The position numbers were made by a program, and so were the translations under genes. The notes under the pieces were generated by a model. It was not told where the DNA came from, did not search any database, and worked only from the letters and a program-made list of their open reading frames with translations. A DNA stretch of 64,000 nt, taken from CAWAQA01 sp963784065 (lineage in GTDB: Bacteria > Acidobacteriota > Vicinamibacteria > Vicinamibacterales > UBA2999). The DNA lies in assembly GCA_963784065.1 (NCBI GenBank), contig CAWAQA010000006.1:576211-640210 (forward strand), written 5' to 3'. Each line of letters starts with the position of its first letter. Within the stretch, counting starts at the first letter, position 1. Positions 9,340 through 19,479 of this stretch are shown here, in pieces.

Positions 9340-10596
9340 ATGGAGAGAACGCTGACTGCAGTACCGTACCGGCGGCGCGATACCTGCCGCCTCTGTGACA
9401 GCCGCGAGCTCGCTACCGTCCTGTCGCTCGTGCCGACGCCGATCGGCGACGACTTCGTGCCGGCCGCCCGCCTCGCCGACCCGCAGCCGGCATGCCCGCT
9501 CGAGCTCATGCTCTGTGCCGACTGCGGCCAGGTGCAGTTGCTGAACGTGGTCGACCCTGACGCCATCTACCGCGAGTACACCTACACCAGTTCCGTGTCT
9601 CTCGGGCTGGTCGAGCACTTCGAGCGCTATGTCGACGACGCGCTGCCGTGGGTCGCGCCGCGGGCGGACGGCCTGGTGGTCGAGCTCGGCAGCAATGAAG
9701 GAGCGATGCTGCGGGCCTTCCAGAAGAGAGGGGTGCGGGTATTAGGGGTGGACCCGGCGAGGCAGATTGCCGCGCGCGCGACCTCCGCCGGGGTCGAGAC
9801 GCTCCCCGAGTACTTCACGCCTGGCCTCGCTCGCACGGTCCGCGAGCGCTACGGCCCGGCGTCGCTCATCATCGCCAACAATGTCTTCGCCAACATCGAT
9901 GACCTGCACAGCGTGATGGCGGGCGTGGCGGAGCTGCTGTCTCCCGACGGCGCCTTCGTGTTCGAGACGTCGTACATGTTGGACGTCGTGGAACGATGTC
10001 TCCTGGACACCATCTTCCATGAACACGTCAGCTACTTTGCTGTCGGGCCGCTCGAGCGTTTCTTCCGCCGTCACGGCATGACGCTCGTAGACGTGGCGCG
10101 CGTGGCCCCCAAGGGCGGGTCGATTCGCGGATTCGTGCGGCGCACGGGCGCGGGCCGGGCGAGTACCGCCGTGGCCGCGTCGATCGCAGAGGAACGGCAG
10201 GCGGGCCTCGATCGAGTCGACGCGTTCGCGAGACTGGCTACCAGGCTCGAGGATCGCAAGCGCACCCTGCTGGACCTGCTCGACGACTCCAGGCGGCAAG
10301 GGCAGACGATCGCCGCGTACGGCGCCGCGGTCGGCTTGACGACGATGGTCTACCAGTTCGGGCTCGGGCCTTATCTGAGCTACATCGTGGACGACAGCGA
10401 GACGAAGCAGGGCACCTTCAGCCCGGGCCTGCACGTACCGGTGCTGCCCTCATCGGCGCTCGAGGAGCGTCGGCCGGACGCCACGATCATCCTCGCGTGG
10501 CGATACGCGGACCCGATCATGAAGAGGCACACCGAGTATGCGGCCAGGGGAGGGCGGTTCATCCTGCCACTGCCGGACGTTCGGGTGGTGGGATGA
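9340..10596 (+). CDS. sugar C-methyltransferase-like protein
   Basis: 418 residues, same three-domain plan as the gene at 6780. Zinc ligands are CRLC (residue 16) and CADC (about 58). An intact SAM motif, VVELGSNEGAMLRAF, is near residue 107. The central domain contains LIIANNVFANIDDLHSVMAG and FETSYMLDVV, followed by TIFHEHVSYFAVGPLE with the His-Glu-His cluster conserved in this family. The C-terminal domain has IAAYGAAVGLTTMVYQFG and YIVDDSETKQGTFSPG. Family members add a methyl group to C-3 of a keto-sugar. Sugar identity inferred, not shown. Confidence 0.85.
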   Translation: MERTLTAVPYRRRDTCRLCDSRELATVLSLVPTPIGDDFVPAARLADPQPACPLELMLCADCGQVQLLNVVDPDAIYREYTYTSSVSLGLVEHFERYVDDALPWVAPRADGLVVELGSNEGAMLRAFQKRGVRVLGVDPARQIAARATSAGVETLPEYFTPGLARTVRERYGPASLIIANNVFANIDDLHSVMAGVAELLSPDGAFVFETSYMLDVVERCLLDTIFHEHVSYFAVGPLERFFRRHGMTLVDVARVAPKGGSIRGFVRRTGAGRASTAVAASIAEERQAGLDRVDAFARLATRLEDRKRTLLDLLDDSRRQGQTIAAYGAAVGLTTMVYQFGLGPYLSYIVDDSETKQGTFSPGLHVPVLPSSALEERRPDATIILAWRYADPIMKRHTEYAARGGRFILPLPDVRVVG

Positions 10597-11782
10597 GCTA
10601 CGGCACCCTGCACGCGTACTACCGCGATCAGCGGGTGCTGCCGACGTACGGGCAGTTGGCCAGCGCAGCCGACCTCGATGCGCACACGGCGCTGCGGGCG
10701 CAACTGTTCGAGGAGAAGCTGCGTCTGCCACTGCGGCTCTTCGAAGGCGCGCGCCTGCTGGAGTTCGGGCCTGATTCTGGCGAGAACTCGCTGGTGTTCG
10801 CCCGCTGGGGGAGCGAGTGCACGCTGATCGAGCCGAATGCCAGGGCACATGCGTTCATCCTCGAGTACTTCGAGCGCTACGGGCTCACGCCAAGCTGGCC
10901 GGCCTCCACGCGGCCGACGTCGCGGCGTTCGCGGCGCGCGACGATCTGCGCGCGGAGAACGACTTCGTCGTCGCCGAGGGGTTCATCTACACCGTTCAGC
11001 CGGCGCACCTCTGGATCGACGTGTTCCGGCGCTTGCTGCGTCCGGGCGGGCACGCCGTCATCAGCTACTGCGAGGTCTTCGGAAGCTGGGTCGAGCTCCT
11101 GACCAAGATGGTGCATGCGCAGGTGAGGCGGCTCACAGGATGGTCATCGCTCGATTCCGCCGAGCAGGTGTTCGGCGCCAAGTGGGACACGATCCCTCAC
11201 CTGCGGCGGTTCGAGTCCTGGGTCGTCGACGTGCTGGAGAACCCGTTCGTCCGGCTTCGCTACTTCCTCGAAGCGGATGCCCTGTGCAGTGCCACGGACG
11301 CAGCCGGACTGGCGCTCCACGCATCGTGGCCGGCGTATCGCAACGAGCTCGACGTCTATTGGCACAAGCGGACGATGTCTGCCGAAGAGCAGGCTCGTTC
11401 GCGGCGTGAGTTCCTGGGGCGCAGCCGATTGAGCCACATGTTCGGGACCGCACTGTTCCTCGGCAGCTCGTCGCACGAGTCTGCGCTGATGGACGTCGTG
11501 CGCGCGACCGACGAGCTGATCGACGATTTCACCGCACCTGCCGTGGAGCGCTTGAGCAACGGCCTCCGGGCGATCCGCCGCATCGTCGGCAGCAATGTCG
11601 TCTACGCGGCGCCGGGCGCTGTCGAGAGCGCCGTGGCCGCCGTGGACTGCTTCGCTGCGCTGGTGACGCGGCTCGCCGCCGGAGACACGCAGGGCGTGGT
11701 GAGCCTGTGCCGAAGCGATGGCGCGTTTCTCTCGACCTGGGGACTGCCCTATCACTTTGCCGCCTTCCGGGCGCGGGGCTGA
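10593..11782 (+). CDS. SAM-dependent methyltransferase, one frameshift
   Basis: About 395 residues. Motif I is ARLLEFGPDSGENSLVFARW, followed by the acidic residue in LIEPNARA. After one base correction near 10,900 the chain continues KLAGLHAADVAAFAARDDLR, then FVVAEGFIYTV and LRPGGHAVISYCEVFGSWVE. The long helical C-terminal part (to DGAFLSTWGLPYHFAAFRAR) is unlike small-molecule O-methyltransferases and resembles methyltransferases of glycan clusters. ATG overlaps the preceding stop by 4 bases. Confidence 0.75.
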
Positions 11783-11824
11783 GGCGGACGGGCCACGTGA
11801 GGACGCTGGACGATTCGGCGCGTA

Positions 11825-12701
11825 GTGGTGCTGGGGCACGACGGGTTCATCGGGCGCCATGTTCTGGAGGTGTTCCGGCGCCGGTCGCCCCGCGATCGAG
11901 GTCATTGGGCGCTCGTTTCCGGAGGTCGACCTGACGCGGTCCGAGCAGGCCATGTCCTTGCGCGCGTACTGCGACGACGCAACGGCCTTCGTCATCTGTG
12001 CGGGCGTCAAGCGCCAGCTCGGGGACACGCTCGACGCGCTCGAGCGGAATCTGCAGATGACGGTCAATCTCGGGCGCGTGTTCGCCGAGCGTCCGCCTCG
12101 CCGGGTGATCTTCTTCAGTTCTGCCGCGGTCTACGGCGAGCAACTGGCGCACACCGCGCTCACGGAGCGCACGCCAGTAAAGCCGACGTCGCTGTACGGC
12201 GTGGCGAAATACGCGTCGGAGCTGACCCTGGCCCAGGTGCTCGAGAACGGTTCCGCCGAGTGCGCCTTCACGGCGCTGCGGCCGCCGCTCGTCTATGGGC
12301 CTGGCGATCGCAGCCATGGCTACGGACCCGCCGCGTTCGTCCGCGCAGCCGCACGCCGGGAGCCGATCGAGCTGTGGGGCGACGGCACGGAACGCCGCGG
12401 CTTTACCTTCGTCGAAGACGTCGCGGAGCTGGTCTGGCAACTCACCGACAAGGACATCGCCGGGCCGCTCAACGTGAGCGACGGGCAGAGCGCGTCGTTT
12501 CAGGACATCCTGGCCATGCTGTCCCCGCTCGCACCCGAACCGCTGCAGGTCCGCTCGCGCCCGAGGACCAGGCCGGCAGTTGACCATCTGTATGCGCACG
12601 GCCGGATCGGAGAACTGCTGCCTTCGTTCACGTTCACGCCGCTCGAAACCGGGGTGAAGCGTACATACGAGGCGGCGCTGCACGGGACGGATCTGGAGTG
12701 A
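11825..12701 (+). CDS. NAD-dependent epimerase/dehydratase, one frameshift
   Basis: Extended SDR acting on nucleotide-sugars. The cofactor motif is VVLGHDGFIGRHVLEVF at the GTG start. The chain resumes after a shift near 11,890 with IEVIGRSFPEVDLTRSEQA. The active-site Ser lies in FFSSAAVYGEQ and the YxxxK pair in SLYGVAKYASELTLA. LRPPLVYGPGDRSHGYGPAAF and GFTFVEDVAELVWQL match GDP/UDP-sugar epimerases. No TGxxGxxG: the loop is GHDGFIG, a known variant. Its last codon overlaps the GTG of the dioxygenase. Confidence 0.75.
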
Positions 12702-13815
12702 GTGACGTGCTGGAGGCGGGCGCCTCGGATCTGCAGGAACGGATAGCCGACACGCCGTCGGATCGATTCCGCGACATGATGGACGCGCTCGGCGTCGCGG
12801 ACGACATCGCCGAGCGTGTCGCGGCGCTCGACTTCAGCGATCGCGGCAAGCTGCAGGAAGCGCACTTGAGCTGCTTTGGCAGGCTGCAGCACATGCAGCC
12901 GGCCGGCCGTTTCGTCGCGGAGCTGCTCCATCGCACATTCCGGCTTGCCCGCCAGCGCAAACGGCAGATGGGACAACTTGATTGGGATGGCGGGATGGTC
13001 ACGCAGCCGCTCCTGACCGAGGCGCAAGCCGCGGATACGCGCAGCTTCCTGTTGACGCGTCCCGTCTACAACGGCCACACACCGGAAGCGAGCACGGACG
13101 GTGTCGGACGTCATGTCGGCGACACGGCCGAGCAATTCCCATTTGGATCTCACCAACTCTCCCACATCGTCGCTGCGCCGCACCTGCTCGAAGCGGCATT
13201 GAGCGACGAGATCATCGCGATGGCCGCGTCGCATCTGGGTTGCACGCCGACCTTGTCGGGCCTGCAGGCGTGGTGGAACTTTTCAGAACACCGGAACAAC
13301 CAGGTGGCGGACGCGACGGGATCGCTCACCGGGTACTCGCCCCAACATTTTCATCGCGACCTCAACGACTTCCGCATGTTCTGGGTCTACATGTATCTGA
13401 CCGATGTGGACGAGGCGTGCGGCCCGCATCAGGTCGTGAAAGGCAGCGGGGACTATCGCAACATCGAGCGGCGGCTCAGCCGCTCGGCGACAGGCGTCGA
13501 TGTCGGGGATTTCTTCTATCAGGTACCGGCTACCAGCTTCCCAGCGGCCTCATAGAGACGATCTTTGCCGACGCGGTCACCACCTTTACCGGAGCAGCCG
13601 GGACCACATTCCTCTCCAATGGCTTCAACTTCCACCGCGTTCGATATCCCCTGGTCAAACCACGGCTGATGTTCGCGGCGCGGTTCTGGATCCACCCCCC
13701 ACCTCAGGGCGAGCACACGCGGCAGGCAGCCATCCCATGCTCCGCCATCGCGGATCGAATCGGGGACTCGCCGACCATGCGGCATGTCACGCGGAATTGG
13801 TTGATTGGCGCTTGA
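12698..13815 (+). CDS. PhyH-type Fe(II)/2-oxoglutarate dioxygenase, one frameshift
   Basis: Phytanoyl-CoA-dioxygenase superfamily member that would hydroxylate an organic substrate using Fe(II), oxygen and 2-oxoglutarate. The proximal His-x-Asp iron site is in PQHFHRDLNDFRMFWVYMYL and the distal His in LSNGFNFHRVRYPLVKPR. VDEACGPHQVVKGSG is the conserved turn after the core strand. About 250 residues at the N-terminus are helical and unassigned. A shift near 13,522 is needed (DFFYQ to GLIETIFADAVTTFTGAAGT). The GTG overlaps the epimerase stop, and its own TGA shares one base with the next ATG. Confidence 0.75.
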
Positions 13816-14399
13816 TGCCACGGAGGCTTGCCGTTCACCACATCGGGGCGCGCGACGGGACCCAGGCGTTTCCGCACCTCGCCGCGTTTGATGCAGACAT
13901 CGTCAACATCCTCGTCGACGCCGATGCCGCCAGCGCGGAGGAGATACGGCGCCCGAATGCCTCCAGAACAGGCGAGGTGGTGGTCGTGCCGGCCTGCATC
14001 ACTGGCACGAACGGCCCGCGCACGTTTCACCATTCCCACGACCCTTACGGGAGTTCGCTGCTCCAGCCTGATCCCGCCCTGGGCGGCCTCTATGTATCGG
14101 CACATTGGCTCGACTTCGACTACACGGTCAACGACGCGCTTTCCACATCGCGGAACGAGGAGATGGACGGCATCACGCTTGACACGCTGATTGCCGATTC
14201 TGGCGGAAGGATTCCGTTCCCCGACTTTCTCTCGCTCGACACACAGGGCAGTGAGTTGGAAATCCTCAGCGGCTCGCCGCGCTCGACTGGCGGCGCGCTG
14301 GCCGTTGTCTGCGAGGTCGAGTTCCTCCCGCTTTACCGCGGTCAGCCGCTCTTTGGAGACGTCACCGCATTCATGCACGCGGCAGGATTCGTCTTCTGA
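13815..14399 (+). CDS. FkbM-family methyltransferase, 3' end lost at junction
   Basis: FkbM O-methyltransferases methylate sugars or polyketides. Seen here: MPRRLAVHHIGARDGT at the start, LVDADAASAEEI, and FLSLDTQGSELEILSGS, the FkbM hallmark (D-x-Q-G-x-E). The C-terminal VVCEVEFLPLYRGQPLFGDV then AAGFVF stops abruptly; relatives continue for about 20-60 residues (typically FDLY or similar). The TGA at 14,397-14,399 coincides with the sequence discontinuity and is probably artificial. ATG shares one base with the dioxygenase stop. Confidence 0.75.
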   Translation: MPRRLAVHHIGARDGTQAFPHLAAFDADIVNILVDADAASAEEIRRPNASRTGEVVVVPACITGTNGPRTFHHSHDPYGSSLLQPDPALGGLYVSAHWLDFDYTVNDALSTSRNEEMDGITLDTLIADSGGRIPFPDFLSLDTQGSELEILSGSPRSTGGALAVVCEVEFLPLYRGQPLFGDVTAFMHAAGFVF

Positions 14400-14402
14400 G
14401 CT
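14396..14402. other. probable chimeric junction between two genomes
   Basis: Left of this point lies the FkbM gene (+), right of it a mutS2 gene (-); both lose their 3' parts here. GC content, repeat families and gene style change at the same place. No insertion sequence, integrase or repeat is visible at the point. Misassembly is the simplest explanation. Confidence 0.75.
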
Positions 14403-15274
14403 CGACCCGGCACCCGTCCCAGGCGCGCGACAGCGCCGCCCGCGCCAGCGCCAGGTCGAGCTCCGCCAGCGCGGCGGTGAGGTCGTCGAGCGGCTCGCGC
14501 TCGTCGCCGACCAGCCGCGACAGCGCCCGCACGATCCGCGCCTCCTCCTCGGCCTCCTCGGCGGCGAGCTCGCGGACCCGGTTGCTGGCCTCGACCAGCT
14601 CCATCGGCTCGATGAAGAGGGTCTGGCCCGAGCCCGAGCTGTCGTGCACGATCCCGGGTACGGCCGAGCGCGACGACGCCTTGACGGCCAGCACCGGCCG
14701 GCCGCCCCGCTCGGTGGTGAACGACTCCTGCAGGTGGGACCGGAGGCGCGCGGCGAGCGCCCGCAGCAGCTCCGACGCGGCGCGCCGGGCCGAGGCGAGG
14801 CGGCGGCGCACGGACGCCAGCTCCGGCGAGGCCGTGTCGAGCAGCCCGCCGCGAGGGTCGAGGGCGCGCTCGAGCGCGGCCTCGACGCGGCGCGCGGCGC
14901 CGGCGTCCGGCGCGGCGAGGGCCGCGGCCAGGCGCGGGGCCTCCTCGGCCTGGGCGGCGACCGCCTCGCGGGCCTCGAGCCAGACGCGGACGGTCGCGAG
15001 CACCTCGGCCAGCGCCTCGACCTCGAGCGCGGCGTCGCGGGCCGCGGCCTCGGTCGCCGGCCGCAGGTCGGAGGCCCCGCCGGGACCGCCGATCCCGAGG
15101 TCGCGCAGGCGCAGCGCCTCCTCGGTCTCGGCCAGCGCGGGCGGCCACGCGCTCCGGGTCGGGCGACGGGACGAGCTCGAGAGCGAGGTCGCGGCCGCCC
15201 GCGAACGAGGTCAGCCCGGCCAGCCGCTCGCGGACGGCCGGCAGCTCGAGCAGCTCGGCGCTTCGCGGGTCCAC
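14400..15274 (-). CDS. mutS2: MutS2, N-terminal part only, frameshifted
   Basis: MutS2 is a MutS paralogue that acts on branched or stalled DNA or on collided ribosomes. The GTG start at 15,274 gives VDPRSAELLELPAVRERLAG. Downstream are the core and lever helices (SARRAASELLRALAARLRSH) and the strongly conserved PGIVHDSSGSGQTLFIEPME followed by ASNRVRELAAEEAEEEARI. Frame corrections are needed near 15,150 and about 15,010. The chain stops at RAWDGCRVE, before the Walker A ATPase, the clamp and the Smr domain, about 290 of an expected 750-780 residues. The loss coincides with the junction. Confidence 0.8.
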
Positions 15275-16385
15275 GGCAGGCAGGGTAGCCCCGGAGGGGC
15301 TAGGGCTCGATCCTCGGGCGGCTCGACGCCCGGGGGCGTCAGCGCGGCGGCCCGTTGCTCCCGCCGCCACGACCACCACTCCTGCAGGAGCACCTGGACG
15401 ATGCCGGCGACCGGGATCGCCAACAGCGCGCCGATGAAGCCGAGGATGGTCGCGCCCACCAGCACCGCCAGGATGATCCAGAACGGGTTCAGCTGGACCG
15501 TGTAGCGGTGGATGATCGGCTGGAAGACGTTGTTCTCGATCTGCTGGTAGACGATCAGGAAGACGATCGCGGCGACCCCGATCGGCCAGCCCTGGAAGAA
15601 GGCGACGATGATGTACGGGATGCCGCCGATCGTCGCCCCGACCAGCGGGATGAGCGAGGAGAGCCCCGCCCAGAATCCCAGCAGCGGCGCGAAGGGCACG
15701 CCGACGATCGGTCAGGAAGATCCACACGGCGACGCCGCCCGTGAGGGCGACGAGGAAGATCCCGACGACGTAGCCGGAGATCACCCGGTAGATGCGGTCG
15801 GCGACGCGCTCGAGGTGCGGGCGGCGTCGGTCGTCGGCCGTGGTCGATGGCCCAGGCGCGCACGCGGCGGCCGTAGAGGCTCAGCAGGAAGCAGATGACC
15901 CCGATGCTGATGAGCGCGACCAGGCCGTTCGCCACCCGGCGGCGCGAGGTCGAACGCGGTGTCCGGGCCCGCGACGCCCTCGAGCGCCGAGGTGGTCTCC
16001 TCCTCGAGGCGGTTGAGCAGGTCGTACTCCTCGTCGAGGCGCTGGACGAGGTCGGACTGCTCGAGGCGCTCGGCGTATCGCGGGACCTCGTCGGTCAGCT
16101 CCTGGGCGGCGTCGATCAGCGGGGGCACCAACAGCAGCGCGGCGCCGGTCAGCAGGCCCGCCAGGAGGATGTAGACGAGCAGGATCGAGGGCGCCCGGCG
16201 CAGGCGCAGGCGGCTCTGGAGCAGGTTGACCAGCGGGTTGATCGCCACCGCCAGGAAGGCGGCCAGGCCGACCCAGGTCAGCACGCCGCGCGAGACCCAG
16301 ATGAGCCAGAGCGCCGAGCGCCACGGCGAGGAGCACCCCGACGACGCGCAGGATCGTGCGCGTGGATGGGCCCTCGCGGGTTCAC
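15211..16385 (-). CDS. AI-2E family (PerM-like) transporter, multiple frameshifts
   Basis: Integral membrane protein of the AI-2 exporter/PerM family; some members are Na+/H+ antiporters, so the substrate is open. Recognisable segments in order: LWLIWVSRGVLTWVG and FLAVAINPLVNLLQ (first helices), then the periplasmic coiled part (ERLEQSDLVQRLDEEYDLLN), VANGLVALISIGVI, then FWAGLSSLIPLVGATIGG and QQIENNVFQPIIHRYTVQL, the family signature, and ILGFIGALLAIPVAGIVQVL. Shifts near 15,712, 15,835, 15,950, 16,330 and 16,370. The stop is uncertain: the best frame runs to 15,211, overlapping mutS2. Divergent from PPK2. Confidence 0.75.
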
Positions 16386-16466
16386 GGGGAGACGTTCGCT
16401 CCGCCCCGCGCGAGTCCTCGCCGCTCGTATGGTTCCCGGGCACGGCCCGGGGAGCAGGAGGGCGCG

Positions 16467-17251
16467 ATGGCGGACGAAAGCTCGGCGAAGAAGACCTACA
16501 AGCGCGAGCTCGAGCGGATGCAGGAGGAGCTCGTGCTGCTGCAGGAGGCGGTGCGCGCCGACGGCCTGCGGGTCGCCGTCGATCTTCGAGGGCCGCGACA
16601 CCGCGGGCAAGGGCGGCACGATCAAGCGGATCACCGACAAGCTCAACCCGCGCGTCTGCCACGTGGTGGCGCTCGGGACCCCACCGAGCGCGAGCGCTGG
16701 CAGTGGTACTTCCAGCGCTACATCGAGCCGCATGCCGACGGCGGGCGAGATCGTCCTGTTCGACCGCTCCTGGTACAACCGCGCCGGCGTCGAGCGGGTG
16801 ATGGGCTTCTGCAGCGAGGAGGAGCGTGGAGGAGTTCTTCCGCGAGGCGCCCGAGATCGAGCGCATGCTGGTGCGCTCGGGGCTCGTCCTGATCAAGTAC
16901 TGGCTCGAGGTGAGCGCCCAGGAGCAGCCGCCCGCGCCTGATGGAGCGCGTCGAGGACCCGACCAAGCAGTGGAAGCTGAGCCCCATCGACGCCGAGGCG
17001 CCCCGGCCGCTACGACGACTACTCGCGCGCCGTGGCCGACATCTTCGCGCGCACCAGCATCCCCGAGGCGCCCTGGTACGTGGTCGACGCCGAACGACCA
17101 GAAGCGCGCCCGCCTGAACGTCATGGCCCACCTGCTGGAGCTGCTGCCCCAGCGCAGGGCGCCGGAGGTCGTGAAGATCCAAGCAGCCGCGGCGAAGGCC
17201 AAGTCCGCCGAGCTGCCGGCGAGCGTCGCCCGCGTCCCCGAGCGCTGGTAG
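16467..17251 (+). CDS. polyphosphate kinase 2 (PPK2), about seven frameshifts
   Basis: PPK2 phosphorylates nucleoside di- or monophosphates with polyphosphate. The ATG at 16,467 follows GGAG. The chain starts MADESSAKKTYKRELERMQ. Walker A is IFEGRDTAGKGGTIKRI and Walker B FDRSWYNRAGVERVMGFC. LVLIKYWLEVSAQEQ, WKLSPIDAEA, DYSRAVADIFART and APWYVVDAN are all family motifs. Indels sit near 16,580, 16,682, 16,733, 16,826, 16,935, 17,000 and 17,092; the 16,682 event is a C-run read one short. With corrections the protein is about 262 residues, close to one-domain PPK2. The Asp-then-Trp/Tyr pattern suggests class I, low certainty. Confidence 0.8.
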
Positions 17252-17255
17252 CCGC

Positions 17256-19404
17256 CTACCGCACCCGCCTCAGCACCAGGTCGTCGACGATCGCGCCGCC
17301 GCCGCGCGACCTCAGCCGCACCCGCACCGGCCCCGACCGGCCGAGGCGGACGGTGTCGGTCGACGCGCCGCCAGCGCCTCGGCCCGGGCGTCCGCGGCCG
17401 AGCGCGAGGGTGACCGTCCGCCCCGCGGATGCCGTGCTGAGGCGCGCGCCCGCCGCTGAGGACCCGGAGGCGTCGCGCGGTACGTGCCCGCGAGCAGGGC
17501 CGGCCCGGGGACGACGTCTCCGACGCCGAGCCGGAGCGCCCGGCGGCCGCGAGAAGGCGGCGCGCACCCGCGCCGCGTCCGGGATGCCGCGGATCGGGTT
17601 CTCGAAGCCCTCGCGCCAGTAGGACCGCGGCGCGAGCGGGGCCAGGACGGTCCCGGCCGGCGTCGCGCCAGGCGCCGTCGCCCGGCCCGGAGCGGCCGCG
17701 CCGGGAGCGGTCGTCCCGGCGCCCGGGCCCGGGGGCGGCAGCGGGGGCGGGTCCGGCGGCGCGGGGGAAGCGGTGGGCGCCAGTTGGACGAAGCGCGCCA
17801 CCGAGGGGACGCCCGCCGCGTTCACCAGGAACAGCATGTAGTGGCCCGGCGGCGCGATCGACGTGTTCGCGGGTGCCGTCAGCTGCAGGCCGCCGGCGGT
17901 CGGCGTCATCGCCAGGGGCACCAGCCGCTGGTGCATGTCGTTGGCGTGGGTGGTGGCGCCCGGCGCGACGAGCACCGCCTTGGCGACGTCGCCGTCGGGG
18001 TGCCGACGCCGAACGTCGACCCATAGGGCACCGCGTCCGGGGCCGACGTGATCTGCGGGCGGGGGCCCTTGAACAGGTAGGGCGGCGAGAAGACCTCGAT
18101 CTCGTCGCTCTGGCCGCCGAGGTCGGAGGGCCCGTCGTCGCCCGCCGACACGATGCGGCCGTCCGGCAGCAGGAGCGCCGTCGAGTGGTAGCCGCGCTCC
18201 TCGGCCTGGGCTGCCATCGGCGTCCAGGTGTCGGCGGCCGGGTCGTAGCGCAGCGCCTCCTTCTGGGGGGAGATGTAGTTGTCCTCGAGGTTGCCCCCGA
18301 TCGTGATGACGGCGCCGTCCGGGGTCAGGACCGAGTTGGTGTTGCGGCGCGGCTGCGGGCAGCGGGGCCCGCCGCCGCCAGCCGGCGCCGAGGTCCGCGG
18401 CGTCGATGATCTCGACCACGTCCTCGCCCACGCCCCCGATCACCATGACCTTGCTCGAGCCGCCCGGGCCGTCGGGCAGGAGCACCGCCGAGCCCCTTGT
18501 GTGGTTGCCGGCCGGGCTTGCGCGAAGCGGGGTGAAGCCCCAGTCGGACGGGTTGAAGATGCCGACGTCCACGCCGGTGGGCCCGCTCACCAGCACGCGG
18601 CCGTCGGGGATGACGTGCTGCTGCGGGTACAGGTTGAGCCAGCGCCGGCCGACGGTCTCGATCGGTCCCCCGCTTGGTCGGGTCGGGGTTGGGGGTGAAG
18701 ACGTCCACGTCCTCGTTGATGTTCCCCGAGCCGTCGCGCACGCGGCCGCTGGTGATGAGCACCCGGCCGTCGGGCAGGGTCGTGGTGGTGGGGTACCAGC
18801 GGCCCTCGTCGCATCCGCCCCTGGAACATCCAGGTCTCGGTCCAGGGGTCGAAGGTGTAGATCGTGTCGAGGCCGTTGAAGAGCTCGCTCGTCTTGGGGG
18901 CGTTCCCCCCCGCCACCAGCACCCGCCCGTCGGCGAGCAGCGTCTGGCCCCCGCACCACAGGTTGTCGCCGCCCGGCGGGTCGACGCGGCGGCGCTGGCC
19001 GGTCGCCGGGTCCCAGATCGCCGCGATGCCCTGCGGGCTGGCCCGTAGTTGAAGAAGAGGACCTTGCCGGTCGGCAGCATGATCGCGTGGATGCCGGTGA
19101 CGTCGATGTGCGTCTTGCCCGACCACTGGCCGACGACGCGACGGCGGGCCGACCGCCATCGGGCGGCGGGGCGGCGGCTCGCGGCGGGCCGAGCTGGGCG
19201 GCGAGGCGGCGCGCCTCGCGGCGCGCCCGCCGGTGCTCCAGGGCGTGGGCGCGGCCGAGCACCCGCGTCTCGATCTTCACCAGCTTCGCCTCGGGGATGC
19301 CCGAGGCGGCCGGGACACCGTGCGCCGACGCGGCCGGCGCGGTCGCCAGCGCGGCGGCAACGAGCCCGGCGGCGCCGAGGCCGGCGGCGACCGACCCGAA
19401 TGCT
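17256..19404 (-). CDS. copper radical oxidase, GlxA/glyoxal-oxidase-like, multiple frameshifts
   Basis: Secreted kelch-type oxidase with a C-terminal DUF1929 domain; relatives oxidise aldehydes or sugar alcohols to make hydrogen peroxide. An Ala-rich signal-like segment (AAGLVAAALATAPAASA) precedes SGIPEAKLVKIETRV. Beta-propeller strands repeat as LPDGRVLI/LADGRVLVAGGN. All metal-radical positions are visible: Cys in LWCGGQTLLADGR, Tyr in GRWYPTTTTLPDGR, Tyr-His in ERGYHSTALLLPDGR, and distal His in THANDMHQRLVPLAM. At least six frame corrections are needed (for example near 18,010, 18,360, 18,670, 18,815 and 19,045). About 700 residues when repaired. The exact start is unresolved. Confidence 0.75.
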
Positions 19405-19479
19405 CAAACCTACGAGATGCTCCTGTTCGCACCCGCCTACTGTGAGGCCACGGCCCTCCGGGGGCCGCGCCCCCTTCGG

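Noticed and set aside
14191..15288. plus-strand frame running through the junction as a fusion protein
   Set aside because: It is antisense to mutS2 and out of frame with FkbM; no domain is seen.
16467..17251. programmed frameshifting in PPK2
   Set aside because: Seven shifts in both directions without slippery sites or pseudoknots; sequencing error is far simpler.
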